In this document: positions 6,065-11,864 of the stretch, piece after piece | Position numbering within the stretch: position 1 is the stretch's first letter | How the letters are laid out: each line of letters opens with the position of its first letter | Assembly: GCA_947626615.1 (NCBI GenBank) | Contig: CANQSW010000026.1 | Location: 1-12,528 of the forward strand | Origin: an uncultured Peptococcaceae bacterium | GTDB taxonomy: Bacteria; Bacillota; Dehalobacteriia; UBA4068; UBA4997 | Reading direction: 5' to 3' | Length of the DNA stretch: 12,528 nucleotides | The notes under the pieces: model-generated | What the model was told of the DNA's origin: nothing | What the model saw: only the letters and a program-made list of their open reading frames with translations | Databases searched by the model: none | Made by a program: the position numbers and the translations under genes

Positions 6065-6995
6065 AAGGTTCGTTATCCGCCCGCCGCGCAATGATGATAT
6101 CCCCGCTATGCAGGCGCTGTGGCGCGCCGCCTTCCCGGAGGATAGAGACGGCAGCTTCGTGCCGTGGTATTTCGCTAACCGCTACCGGCCGGAGCGGGCC
6201 TGGCTGCTGTTTTGCGGGGGCGAGCTGGCCGCTATGGCCTACGCGCCGGACGTGACGCTGCGCCTAAACGGGCGGGATATCGTTCTGCCTTACGTGCAGG
6301 GCGTGGCGACGGCGGAGAAGTTCCGCCGCCGGGGCTGCTGCCGCCGCCTGCTGCAGCACGCCAAGCGCGAGCTGGCGCGGCTGGGCTATCCCGTTTGGCT
6401 GTTGAAGCCGTTCAACGCGGCGTTTTACCAAAAGCTGGGGTTTGAGTTCTTCGCCCGTATCCGCCGCTATGAGCTGGATTTCTGCGATTGTTTTCTGCTG
6501 CCGCCGGCAGACGGTTTTCATATGGTGCATTATCTGGAGCCGCCCAGGGCGGCCGCCGCGGCCGCCGCGGTCTACGCCGGCTGGACGAAGGGCTTCGACG
6601 TACTGGCGCAGCGCGACGAAGAGAGCTTTCGCCTGCTGCTGGCCGACCACCTGGCCGACCGGGGCATGCTGCTTATGGCCTTCCGCGACGCAAAGCCGCT
6701 GGCCTACGCCCTATATACCACGACGGCGGACGGCGTGTTTCTGCGCGAGCTGGCGTATAGCAGCGCGCGGGCCGGGCGGGCCGTGCTGGCGCGGCTGGCG
6801 GCGGATTACCGCGAGGACACGCCCAAATGCGTGGCCGTCATGCCGGACGACACGGCGCTCTGCCGCCTGCTGCCGGAGACTAACGTGGGCTGGCAGGTGC
6901 TGCCCTTTGCGATGTGCGCGCCCTTGACGGCGGCGGGGCGGGAATGTTACAATTTGCTAAGAAGCGGCCACGCGTATTTTTACGAGTATTTTTAA
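6057..6995 (+). CDS. Eis-like GNAT N-acetyltransferase
   Basis: A 312-residue acetyltransferase. The N-terminal GNAT domain has VQGVATAEKFRRRGCCRRLL (80-99), the acetyl-CoA pyrophosphate loop, and PFNAAFYQKLGFEFF (118-132), the usual end of motif B. A second, weaker GNAT-like half covers about 165-265. Eis-family enzymes acetylate amines such as aminoglycosides or lysine side chains. This one is shorter than the roughly 400 residues of mycobacterial Eis, so the SCP2-like third domain is reduced or absent. It still ends in Phe (YFYEYF), and Eis uses its C-terminal carboxylate in catalysis. An alanine run (AAAAAAA, near 165-172) is encoded by GCGGCCGCC repeats. GAGG lies 7 bases before ATG. The substrate is unknown. 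Confidence 0.85.
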   Translation: MAERFVIRPPRNDDIPAMQALWRAAFPEDRDGSFVPWYFANRYRPERAWLLFCGGELAAMAYAPDVTLRLNGRDIVLPYVQGVATAEKFRRRGCCRRLLQHAKRELARLGYPVWLLKPFNAAFYQKLGFEFFARIRRYELDFCDCFLLPPADGFHMVHYLEPPRAAAAAAAVYAGWTKGFDVLAQRDEESFRLLLADHLADRGMLLMAFRDAKPLAYALYTTTADGVFLRELAYSSARAGRAVLARLAADYREDTPKCVAVMPDDTALCRLLPETNVGWQVLPFAMCAPLTAAGRECYNLLRSGHAYFYEYF

Positions 6996-7004
6996 GGAGC
7001 GGAC

Positions 7005-7628
7005 ATGGCAAAAAAACGGCGCAGACTGCGCCAGGAAGTAGTTTTGATCTTTTGCACGCTGCTGGTCATCGTCTTTGGGGTGATATTGGTGGCGCCCACC
7101 TACCTGCGCGACCCGCAGGAGGATATGCAGCACGAGCAGCTGCACCAGAAAATGGTCAGCGAGGAGAATATTGGCGACCTGCTGGCTCAAAAGGACATCA
7201 ACATCGGCGAATCCACCAAAATACGCGCGCTGCTGCGCGATACGCTGCCGGCGGGGCTGTTCCTCAGCACCTTCGACATCACGCTGGACAAACTGACGGT
7301 GAAATACGCCCTGACGGAGCGCTCCGGCAGCACGGAGGACACTTACGCCGCGTTCTGGACGGAGGATAACTGCCAGCAGATCGTGATGTACAACACGGGG
7401 GCGCTGTTCACGCTGGTGCGCAACCTGGAGATAATCGAGATCGACGTGGACGGCTACGCTTATCCCAGCTGTATCATCACCAGAGAAGAAGCGGACGATC
7501 TGTTCGGACAAACGCTGGCGGATATCGCCGACGCGACCGCCTGGCAGAGTGTTTTGATCGATAACGGCGTCTATGACGAGGAGAGCCGGGCGGCCTTTTT
7601 CGCGGCGCACCCGCTGACCGAAGCCTGA
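7005..7628 (+). CDS. Membrane-anchored DUF4825-like protein
   Basis: A 207-residue protein with a basic N-terminus (KKRRRLRQ), one membrane helix (about 11-31) and an extracytoplasmic domain. NIGESTKIRALLRDTLPAG (66-84), LDKLTVKYAL (94-103) and YNTGALFTLVRNLEIIEIDVD (129-149) match the order of DUF4825. In that family a stretch about binding to few residual positions is followed by a small-residue loop, LP, a YxLTVxY strand and an aLFxLIxN helix. DUF4825 occurs in Bacillota lipoproteins and in some BlaR1-type sensors; its function is not established. AAGGAG precedes ATG 7005, nine bases after the GNAT stop. It sits 16 bases before an XRE regulator, but a sensor-regulator link is only a guess. 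Confidence 0.72.
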   Translation: MAKKRRRLRQEVVLIFCTLLVIVFGVILVAPTYLRDPQEDMQHEQLHQKMVSEENIGDLLAQKDINIGESTKIRALLRDTLPAGLFLSTFDITLDKLTVKYALTERSGSTEDTYAAFWTEDNCQQIVMYNTGALFTLVRNLEIIEIDVDGYAYPSCIITREEADDLFGQTLADIADATAWQSVLIDNGVYDEESRAAFFAAHPLTEA

Positions 7629-7644
7629 GCCGGGAGGGTATAAT

Positions 7645-7929
7645 ATGGATTTTCGCGAGGCGTTGAGCCGGGAGCTTTTGGCCCTCTGCCGCGAGCGCAA
7701 AATGTCGCTGGGGCAGCTGGCGCAGGCCGCCGGCGTGCCGCTTTCCACCTTAAAGAATATCATCGCGGGTCAAAGCCGCAATCCGGGTATATTGACGCTG
7801 GCCGCCCTCTGCCGGGGGCTCGGCGTCTCCCCGGCCGAGCTGATCGCCCGCGCCCAAGCGCTGGCCGAAGCCGGCGGTATAAGCGGCGAGCGGCCGCAAT
7901 ATAATAAAGCAAGCGCCAAGGAGGACTGA
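7645..7929 (+). CDS. XRE-family HTH transcriptional regulator
   Basis: A 94-residue Cro/C1-type DNA-binding protein. The helix-turn-helix lies at about 17-55: SLGQLAQAAGVPLSTLKNII is helices 2-3, then the family-typical NPGILTLAALCRGLGVSPAEL. The C-terminal tail (residues 75-94) is short and polar, with no ligand domain. GGGAGGG precedes ATG 7645. It lies within the operon, 5 bases before dapF, so it is co-transcribed. What it controls is not visible; no matching palindrome was found at the operon promoter. Confidence 0.9.
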   Translation: MDFREALSRELLALCRERKMSLGQLAQAAGVPLSTLKNIIAGQSRNPGILTLAALCRGLGVSPAELIARAQALAEAGGISGERPQYNKASAKED

Positions 7930-7934
7930 TCATC

Positions 7935-8783
7935 ATGTGTGCCACCCTGAAATTCTGCAAGATGCACGGCTGCGGCAACGATTTTATTCTGGTGAACGGC
8001 TTTACGGAGAGCCTGCCCGCCGACCGCGGCGAGCTGGCCGAGCGCCTCTGCGACCGTCACTTCGGTATCGGTGCGGACGGGCTGATAACGCTGGAGCCGG
8101 AGGAGGGCTACGACTTCCGTATGCACATCTATCAGCCGGACGGCTCGGAGGCCGAAATGTGCGGCAACGGCGTGCGCTGCGCCGCGCTTTTTGCCAGGTG
8201 GCAGGGGATCTGCGACGCGGCGGAGCTTAGCATAGCCACGCTGGCCGGGTTGATCCGGCCGACTATCCTTGCGGCGGGCGAAGGCGGCGGCCTGGTGCGC
8301 GTGGATATGGGAGAGCCGCGCCTGGCGGCCCGCGCCATACCCTGCACGCTTTCCGGCGAAACGGTGCTGGAGCAGCCGGTGGAGGTCTCCGGGCGGGAAT
8401 TCCTGCTCTCCGCCGTCTCCATGGGCAACCCCCACGCCGTGATCTTTCTGGAAACGCCGCCGGAGCAGTTTGCCGTGACGACCTACGGCCCGCTGCTGGA
8501 GCGGCATGAGATCTTCCCGGCCAAGACCAACGTGGAATTTGCTCAGGTGCTGGACGCGCACACGATCAAAATGCGCGTTTGGGAGCGCGGCGTCGGCGAA
8601 ACGCTGGCCTGCGGCACGGGCGCCTGCGCCTGCGCGGTGGCCGCGATATTGGCCAAACGGGCCGCAGCCCCCGTCGCCATAAAGCTGGCGGGCGGCGAAC
8701 TGAAAATAGACTGGCAGCCCGGCGGCCCGGTGTTTATGACCGGCCCGGCCGAGGTCAGCTTCTGCGGCGAGGCGGCGCTGTGA
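7935..8783 (+). CDS. dapF: Diaminopimelate epimerase
   Basis: A 282-residue PLP-independent racemase that interconverts LL- and meso-diaminopimelate for lysine and peptidoglycan synthesis. Both catalytic cysteines are present: C76 in EMCGNGVRC and C226 in ETLACGTGACACA. The N-terminal KMHGCGNDFILV and GADGL motifs and SMGNPHAV (162-169) are also typical. AAGGAGG lies 10 bases upstream of ATG 7935. Its end overlaps the next gene by four bases (GTGA). Its presence in an operon headed by a diaminopropionate lyase rather than with other lysine genes is noteworthy. Confidence 0.98.
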   Translation: MCATLKFCKMHGCGNDFILVNGFTESLPADRGELAERLCDRHFGIGADGLITLEPEEGYDFRMHIYQPDGSEAEMCGNGVRCAALFARWQGICDAAELSIATLAGLIRPTILAAGEGGGLVRVDMGEPRLAARAIPCTLSGETVLEQPVEVSGREFLLSAVSMGNPHAVIFLETPPEQFAVTTYGPLLERHEIFPAKTNVEFAQVLDAHTIKMRVWERGVGETLACGTGACACAVAAILAKRAAAPVAIKLAGGELKIDWQPGGPVFMTGPAEVSFCGEAAL

Positions 8784-9553
8784 GCGCGCCACGCAAAAAA
8801 CTGGGCTTGGCTTTTGGGGGCGGCGGCGTGCGCGGCATGGCGCATATCGGCCTGATGGAGGAGCTGGATAAACGCGGCGTGCGGCCGGATATGATCGCCG
8901 GCACGTCGATAGGCTCGCTGATGGGGGCGCTTTACGCCTGCGGCTACAAGGGCAGCTTTCTCGCCTCGCTGCTGGATAATCTGAGCCTGAAGCAGATAAT
9001 GAATATTTCGCCTTCCGCCACGGGGCTGATCAGCGGCAGCAACTACGCCGAGGTGGCGCGTCTTTTGACCCGCGAGCGCAATATCGAGGATCTGCCCGTG
9101 CCGCTTCGCATCGTTGCCACCGACCTTGACCGCGGCGAGATGAAAATATTCGACAGCGGGCCGATCTGGCGGGCGATACACGCTTCCTCCGCCATTCCGG
9201 GCATATTTGCGCCGGTGGAATATCAGAACACGCTTTACGTGGACGGCTGCCTTTGCGATAACTGCCCCTGCCAGGTGCTGCGCGAAATGGGCGCGGACGT
9301 GGTGGTGGCCGTCGACCTGGACGTGCTGAAGGGCGAAGAACCGCCGGTCAGCCGCCAGAATATCATCAACATTTTGCAGCGTTCTATCGACGTTATGGGC
9401 AAGAAAAGCAGCAGCGCGCACCTGGCGGACGTGCGGCTCACGCCGATGACCGAATATATCTCCTCAATGGATCTCGGCCGGGCAGACTGGGCGGTGGAAT
9501 GTGGCCGCAAGGAGGCCGCCGCCAATATTGACCGCATCATGGCGCTGCTTTAA
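8780..9553 (+). CDS. Patatin-like phospholipase (RssA/YchK type)
   Basis: A 257-residue serine hydrolase of the PNPLA family. The oxyanion loop GGGGVRG is at 13-19, the nucleophile Ser43 lies in GTSIG, and the dyad Asp155 lies in VDGC, where most relatives have DGG or DGA. Between them ATDLDRGEMKIF and HASSAIPGIFAPV are characteristic of bacterial single-domain patatins. The family hydrolyses acyl groups from lipids, but the substrate here is unknown. The chosen start is GTG 8780, which overlaps the dapF stop and has GAGG seven bases upstream. An in-frame extension further upstream would run inside dapF and lacks any sign of coding. It is the last gene of the operon and is followed by a terminator. 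Confidence 0.95.
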   Translation: MSAPRKKLGLAFGGGGVRGMAHIGLMEELDKRGVRPDMIAGTSIGSLMGALYACGYKGSFLASLLDNLSLKQIMNISPSATGLISGSNYAEVARLLTRERNIEDLPVPLRIVATDLDRGEMKIFDSGPIWRAIHASSAIPGIFAPVEYQNTLYVDGCLCDNCPCQVLREMGADVVVAVDLDVLKGEEPPVSRQNIINILQRSIDVMGKKSSSAHLADVRLTPMTEYISSMDLGRADWAVECGRKEAAANIDRIMALL

Positions 9554-9567
9554 GCGTTTGAAACAGC

Positions 9568-9600
9568 AAAAGCCCCCTCAAGCGAGGGGGCTTAAATTTT
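9568..9600. terminator. Bidirectional terminator, copy 1
   Basis: AGCCCCCTC (9571-9579), loop AAGC, GAGGGGGCT (9584-9592), flanked by A and T runs on both sides. It ends the seven-gene operon on the plus strand and overlaps the stop codon of the broken minus-strand gene. Near-identical copies are at 10253-10274 and 11311-11332. Confidence 0.9.
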
Positions 9601-9879
9601 GTCGGCTTTTTGGCCGCGCAGGGTCTTTTGCACCCGCGCCCACGTCTCCGGGCTGCCTGCTAGCGCTTTTTCCAGCAGCGAAAGCCGCAGCAGATGAGCG
9701 GCGATACGGGCTTCGACCGCCGCCAGCCGCTGCTGCAGCGGCAATTCCTCCTCCGGCCGCAGCTCCGCCGCGTTTATCTGCCGCAGCAGGCTTTCCCGTT
9801 CCGACTTTTCCAGCCGCAGCTGCGTTTAGTTTTCCAGATAAGCGAAACTCAGGCTCCAGATCTCCGCATCAGTCATCAT
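9592..9879 (-). pseudogene. Small unknown gene interrupted by an in-frame TAA
   Basis: On the minus strand a start (ATG ATG at 9879-9874, preceded by AAGGGTG) opens MMTDAEIWSLSFAYLEN, and codon 18 is TAA (9828-9826). The same frame then continues for 77 coherent codons to a TAA at 9594-9592. The downstream part is rich in Glu, Arg, Leu and Gln with GC-ending codons, for example TQLRLEKSERESLLRQI and LPLQQRLAAVEARIAAHLLR. It looks like a helical or coiled-coil protein and ends WARVQKTLRGQKADKI. A CAA-to-TAA change would explain the stop. A promoter lies upstream and a terminator downstream, so the unit is complete except for the stop. I do not recognise the family. A sequencing error is possible. 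Confidence 0.55.
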
Positions 9880-9916
9880 ACGCACCCTTTTAGACGCTTT
9901 TCGTTCAACAAATATC

Positions 9917-9945
9917 AGTTTAGCATTAAAAATGTTAACTGTCAA
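9917..9945 (-). promoter_or_regulatory. Promoter of the broken minus-strand gene
   Basis: On the minus strand a consensus -35 TTGACA (9945-9940), a 17-base spacer and -10 TAAACT (9922-9917). The start is expected near 9910, about 30 bases before the ATG. Confidence 0.7.
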
Positions 9946-9967
9946 TGTCATTTGTCAGTATAACATT
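9931..9967. promoter_or_regulatory. Operator-like dyad between divergent promoters
   Basis: AATGTTA-ACTG (9931-9941) and CAGT-A-TAACATT (9956-9967) form an imperfect inverted repeat with arms of about 11 bases. TGTCA occurs three times inside it (9940, 9946, 9953). The dyad covers the -35 and spacer of the minus promoter and touches the -35 of the plus promoter, as expected for autoregulation by the adjacent XRE protein. Confidence 0.55.
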
Positions 9968-9994
9968 GTTCAATCCCGGCAAATTATCTCTTAT
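9966..9994 (+). promoter_or_regulatory. Probable promoter of the second XRE gene
   Basis: TTGTTC (9966-9971), 17 bases, then TCTTAT (9989-9994). The -10 is weak. Initiation near 10001 would leave a short leader carrying the Shine-Dalgarno sequence. Confidence 0.4.
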
Positions 9995-10015
9995 TCTATA
10001 TAAGAGGTGAGGGAA

Positions 10016-10243
10016 TTGGATTCTAAATATGTTGAACAATACCGAAAATTCGGGCTTAACGTCGTTTATTACCGCAAAATGATGTGGCTGACGCAGGAGG
10101 AGCTGGCCGAGTTGCTGGATATATCGCGCTCGCATATCGGCATGATCGAGCTGGGCAACGTCGGCATTTCCTTCGATCTGCTGTTCAAGATGTGCGAAGT
10201 GTTCAAGATCAAGCCCAAAGACCTGTTCGATTTCAAGGACTGA
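10016..10243 (+). CDS. XRE-family HTH regulator, TTG start
   Basis: A 75-residue protein that is almost only a Cro/C1 helix-turn-helix domain. Residues about 18-50 hold MWLTQEELAELLDISRSHIG, MIELGNVGISFDLLFKM and CEVFKIKPKDLF, the classic five-helix pattern. A GTG at 10007 is in frame but lies within the Shine-Dalgarno AGAGGTGA (10003-10010). TTG 10016, 5 bases after it, is therefore the likely start. It is transcribed alone, divergent from the broken small gene, with an operator-like dyad between them, and is closed by its own terminator. Its target is probably its own promoter region. The base composition of its first part and of the upstream region is more AT-rich than its neighbours, which may reflect transfer. 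Confidence 0.92.
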   Translation: MDSKYVEQYRKFGLNVVYYRKMMWLTQEELAELLDISRSHIGMIELGNVGISFDLLFKMCEVFKIKPKDLFDFKD

Positions 10244-10247
10244 CACA

Positions 10248-10283
10248 GCAAAAGCCCCCTCAAAAGAGGGGGCTAAAAATTTG
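10248..10283. terminator. Bidirectional terminator, copy 2
   Basis: AGCCCCCTC (10253-10261), loop AAAA, GAGGGGGCT (10266-10274), with A and T runs on both sides. It separates the XRE gene (plus) from the C_GCAxxG_C_C gene (minus). The left flank ACAGCAAA is shared with copy 1. Confidence 0.9.
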
Positions 10284-10317
10284 GTTTTTTGACGGCCTGC
10301 CGCCGTTTGGCGCCGTT

Positions 10318-10803
10318 TTATTTGCCTTCCGCCAGCAGCGCGTGCTTTTCCGCCAGCGCGGCGCAGCGGCCGATCAGCTTCATGCAGTTCTTTTTGCGCT
10401 CCTTGCTCTCAAAATCGCCGAAAGGGTCGCAAAGCTCGCGGCAGATCAGCGTGCCGTATTCGGCCTCGATATCTTTGATCAGCGCCGCCACCTTGGGATA
10501 AATATCCTCCTGCAGCTCGGCGATACGCTCGTCCATGCTCTCCTTGGCAAAGGGGTCTTCCCTGCCTGCCACGGTGGAGAGCGCCATCACCGCGCCGGCC
10601 ACCGCGCCGCAGTTGTTCTGCGTGTGGCCCATGCCGCCGCCGAAGCCCGTGCAGAGCGTGATGACCTCTTTGGGCAGGTGCGTGCCGTGTACGTCAAAAA
10701 ACGCCTGCAACACACATTCCGAGCAATTCAAACCCTGGCGAAAATAACCTTTTGCGGCCTGTTCGGCCTGTTCCTCCGCTGTCAATACCTTTTCGTCCGT
10801 CAT
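10318..10803 (-). CDS. C_GCAxxG_C_C family redox-active protein
   Basis: A 161-residue cytosolic protein with eight conserved-type cysteines: C27 and C30 (GLNCSECV), C51, C65 in NCGAVAGAVMAL (the CGAxxG core), C121 and C125 (CRELC), C140 and C147 (NCMKLIGRC). FGGGMGHTQNNCGAVAG is diagnostic. The family is proposed to be redox-active or metal-binding and is common in anaerobes; no reaction is established. A TTG at 10809 is in frame, but ATG 10803, 8 bases after GGAGG, is the better start. It has its own promoter and is divergent from the cupin gene. Confidence 0.92.
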   Translation of the reverse strand: MTDEKVLTAEEQAEQAAKGYFRQGLNCSECVLQAFFDVHGTHLPKEVITLCTGFGGGMGHTQNNCGAVAGAVMALSTVAGREDPFAKESMDERIAELQEDIYPKVAALIKDIEAEYGTLICRELCDPFGDFESKERKKNCMKLIGRCAALAEKHALLAEGK

Positions 10804-10862
10804 CTGCAAGACCTCCTTATCCGATCCCGATATTTCCCGGCAGCAAAGCCTGCCTTTTCTAT

Positions 10863-10891
10863 ATCATACCAGAAAAAGCCGCCTTTGGCAA
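10863..10891 (-). promoter_or_regulatory. Promoter of the C_GCAxxG_C_C gene
   Basis: On the minus strand -35 TTGCCA (10891-10886), 17 bases, -10 TATGAT (10868-10863). A GGCAG/CTGCC hairpin lies in the leader near 10839-10854. Confidence 0.8.
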
Positions 10892-10903
10892 GAAAAAGCC
10901 GCC
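10871..10903. repeat. Direct repeat AGAAAAAGCCGCC
   Basis: The 13-base sequence occurs at 10871-10883 and again at 10891-10903, a 20-base period. It lies between the divergent promoters and overlaps the spacer and -35 of the minus one, so it could be a regulator site on one face of the helix. No known factor is recognised. Confidence 0.6.
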
Positions 10904-10905
10904 GC

Positions 10906-10934
10906 TTGCGCCGCGCGGCCGTTTGTGCTAAAAT
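10906..10934 (+). promoter_or_regulatory. Cupin gene promoter
   Basis: -35 TTGCGC (10906-10911), 17 bases, -10 TAAAAT (10929-10934) with an extended TGC in front. The start is expected near 10941. Confidence 0.65.
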
Positions 10935-10973
10935 ATGGTTGCTTAATTATACCTGCAAGAAAGGGTGATATCC

Positions 10974-11300
10974 ATGCTTAAATTTGCGGAAATGCCGGAT
11001 ACCGTGCTGCAAAACTTCAAGGGCGGCGACGGCGAGGTCTCGGCCAGAATGTTTCAGGACGATAAGGTGCGTATCATGCGGGCCACGATCAAGCAGGGCT
11101 GCTCGATCGGCCTGCACACCCACGATACCAGCTGCGAGGTGGTTTACGTGCTTTCCGGCCAGGCTAACTGCGTGATCGACGGCCGGGAGGAGATCGTCCG
11201 CGCCGGGGAATGTCATTATTGCCCCAAGGGTTCCGCCCACACGGTGAAAAACGTCCTGCCCGAGCCCTTAGAGGCCGTCTGCGTTATCCCGGAACAATAA
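10974..11300 (+). CDS. Cupin-domain protein
   Basis: A 108-residue single-domain cupin. Motif 1 is intact: H48 and H50 in GLHTHDTSCEVVYVLSG with E55 as the third metal ligand. Motif 2 is GECHYCPKGSAHTVKN with H89. A small divalent-metal cupin of this kind may be an isomerase, a dioxygenase or a sensor, and the sequence does not decide which. The GTG at 10965 is inside the AAGGGTGA ribosome site, so ATG 10974 is chosen. It is monocistronic, with a promoter upstream and a terminator downstream. Confidence 0.93.
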   Translation: MLKFAEMPDTVLQNFKGGDGEVSARMFQDDKVRIMRATIKQGCSIGLHTHDTSCEVVYVLSGQANCVIDGREEIVRAGECHYCPKGSAHTVKNVLPEPLEAVCVIPEQ

Positions 11301-11305
11301 AAATA

Positions 11306-11336
11306 AGAATAGCCCCCTCGCTTGAGGGGGCTTTCT
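11306..11336. terminator. Bidirectional terminator, copy 3
   Basis: AGCCCCCTC (11311-11319), loop GCTT, GAGGGGGCT (11324-11332). Read on the minus strand the 22 bases are identical to copy 1. It separates the cupin gene (plus) from the CBS gene (minus). Confidence 0.88.
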
Positions 11337-11340
11337 CATA

Positions 11341-11772
11341 TCATGGTTTTTCCGGCGTTTTGCCCAGCCGCTGCAGCAGCAGGGGGCGGCAGTATTCCAC
11401 CAAATCGCGGCGGCGCACCAGGCCGATATACACGCCCAGGTCGTCGGTCACGGGGATAAAATTCTGCTCGACTGATTTGCGCAGCAGCTCGCCCAGGCTG
11501 GCCGAGATATTCACCGGCAGCACCTCGCGGGTGGTTTTGATGCTGCTGATAGGTATCTTCTCCGCGTCGATAAAACGCAGATTCGGCGAGTTCTTGAACA
11601 TCCACAGGCAGTCGTCGATGAACAGCGTGTAGAGATAATAGCCTTCGCTGTTCAAGACGGGCATGGCGGTGTAGCTGTGATACTCCATTTTTTCCAACGC
11701 CTGCCGCAGCGTGAAATTTTCCAACAGATAAGAGCTTTCGGCCTTGGTTATCAGAAAATCGGTAACCTGCAT
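11341..11772 (-). CDS. CBS-domain pair protein
   Basis: A 143-residue protein that consists of two CBS repeats (about 3-60 and 77-135). The first has TLRQALEKMEYHSYTAMPVLNSEGYYLYTLFIDD. The second has SLGELLRKSVEQNFIPVTDDLGVYIGLVRRRDLVEY, each ending in the G-x-(V/L)-x-x-x-D pattern. Such stand-alone pairs bind adenine nucleotides or cyclic dinucleotides and act as energy or stress sensors; the ligand here is unknown. GGAAGG precedes ATG 11772. It has a good promoter that overlaps the end of the upstream peptidase gene. Confidence 0.9.
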   Translation of the reverse strand: MQVTDFLITKAESSYLLENFTLRQALEKMEYHSYTAMPVLNSEGYYLYTLFIDDCLWMFKNSPNLRFIDAEKIPISSIKTTREVLPVNISASLGELLRKSVEQNFIPVTDDLGVYIGLVRRRDLVEYCRPLLLQRLGKTPEKP

Positions 11773-11835
11773 AGCGTCCTTCCTTTCCCCAACTCAAAAT
11801 ACACAACTATCAATAAATATGGCGAGCCTACTTTG

Positions 11836-11864
11836 ATTATACATGGTTTTGCGGCGCTTGGCAA
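11836..11864 (-). promoter_or_regulatory. CBS gene promoter overlapping the peptidase stop codon
   Basis: On the minus strand -35 TTGCCA (11864-11859), 17 bases, consensus -10 TATAAT (11841-11836). The -10 contains the TAA stop of the upstream gene (11839-11837) and the -35 is within its coding sequence. Confidence 0.8.

Noticed and set aside
4943..6091. Long antisense frame of 382 codons opposite dpaL and DUF2156
   Set aside because: A GC-rich antisense shadow; the sense genes have clear families and overlapping starts.
7639..7644. TATAAT just before the first XRE gene
   Set aside because: It touches the start codon, so transcription would begin inside the gene, and there is no -35 at the proper distance.
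8579..8779. N-terminal extension of the patatin protein
   Set aside because: It lies inside dapF in another frame with Arg/Gly-rich shadow composition; GTG 8780 has a good ribosome site and an overlap typical of this operon.
8543..9421. Antisense frame of 292 codons opposite dapF and the patatin gene
   Set aside because: A shadow of the high-GC third positions of real genes; no family motif and no ribosome site.
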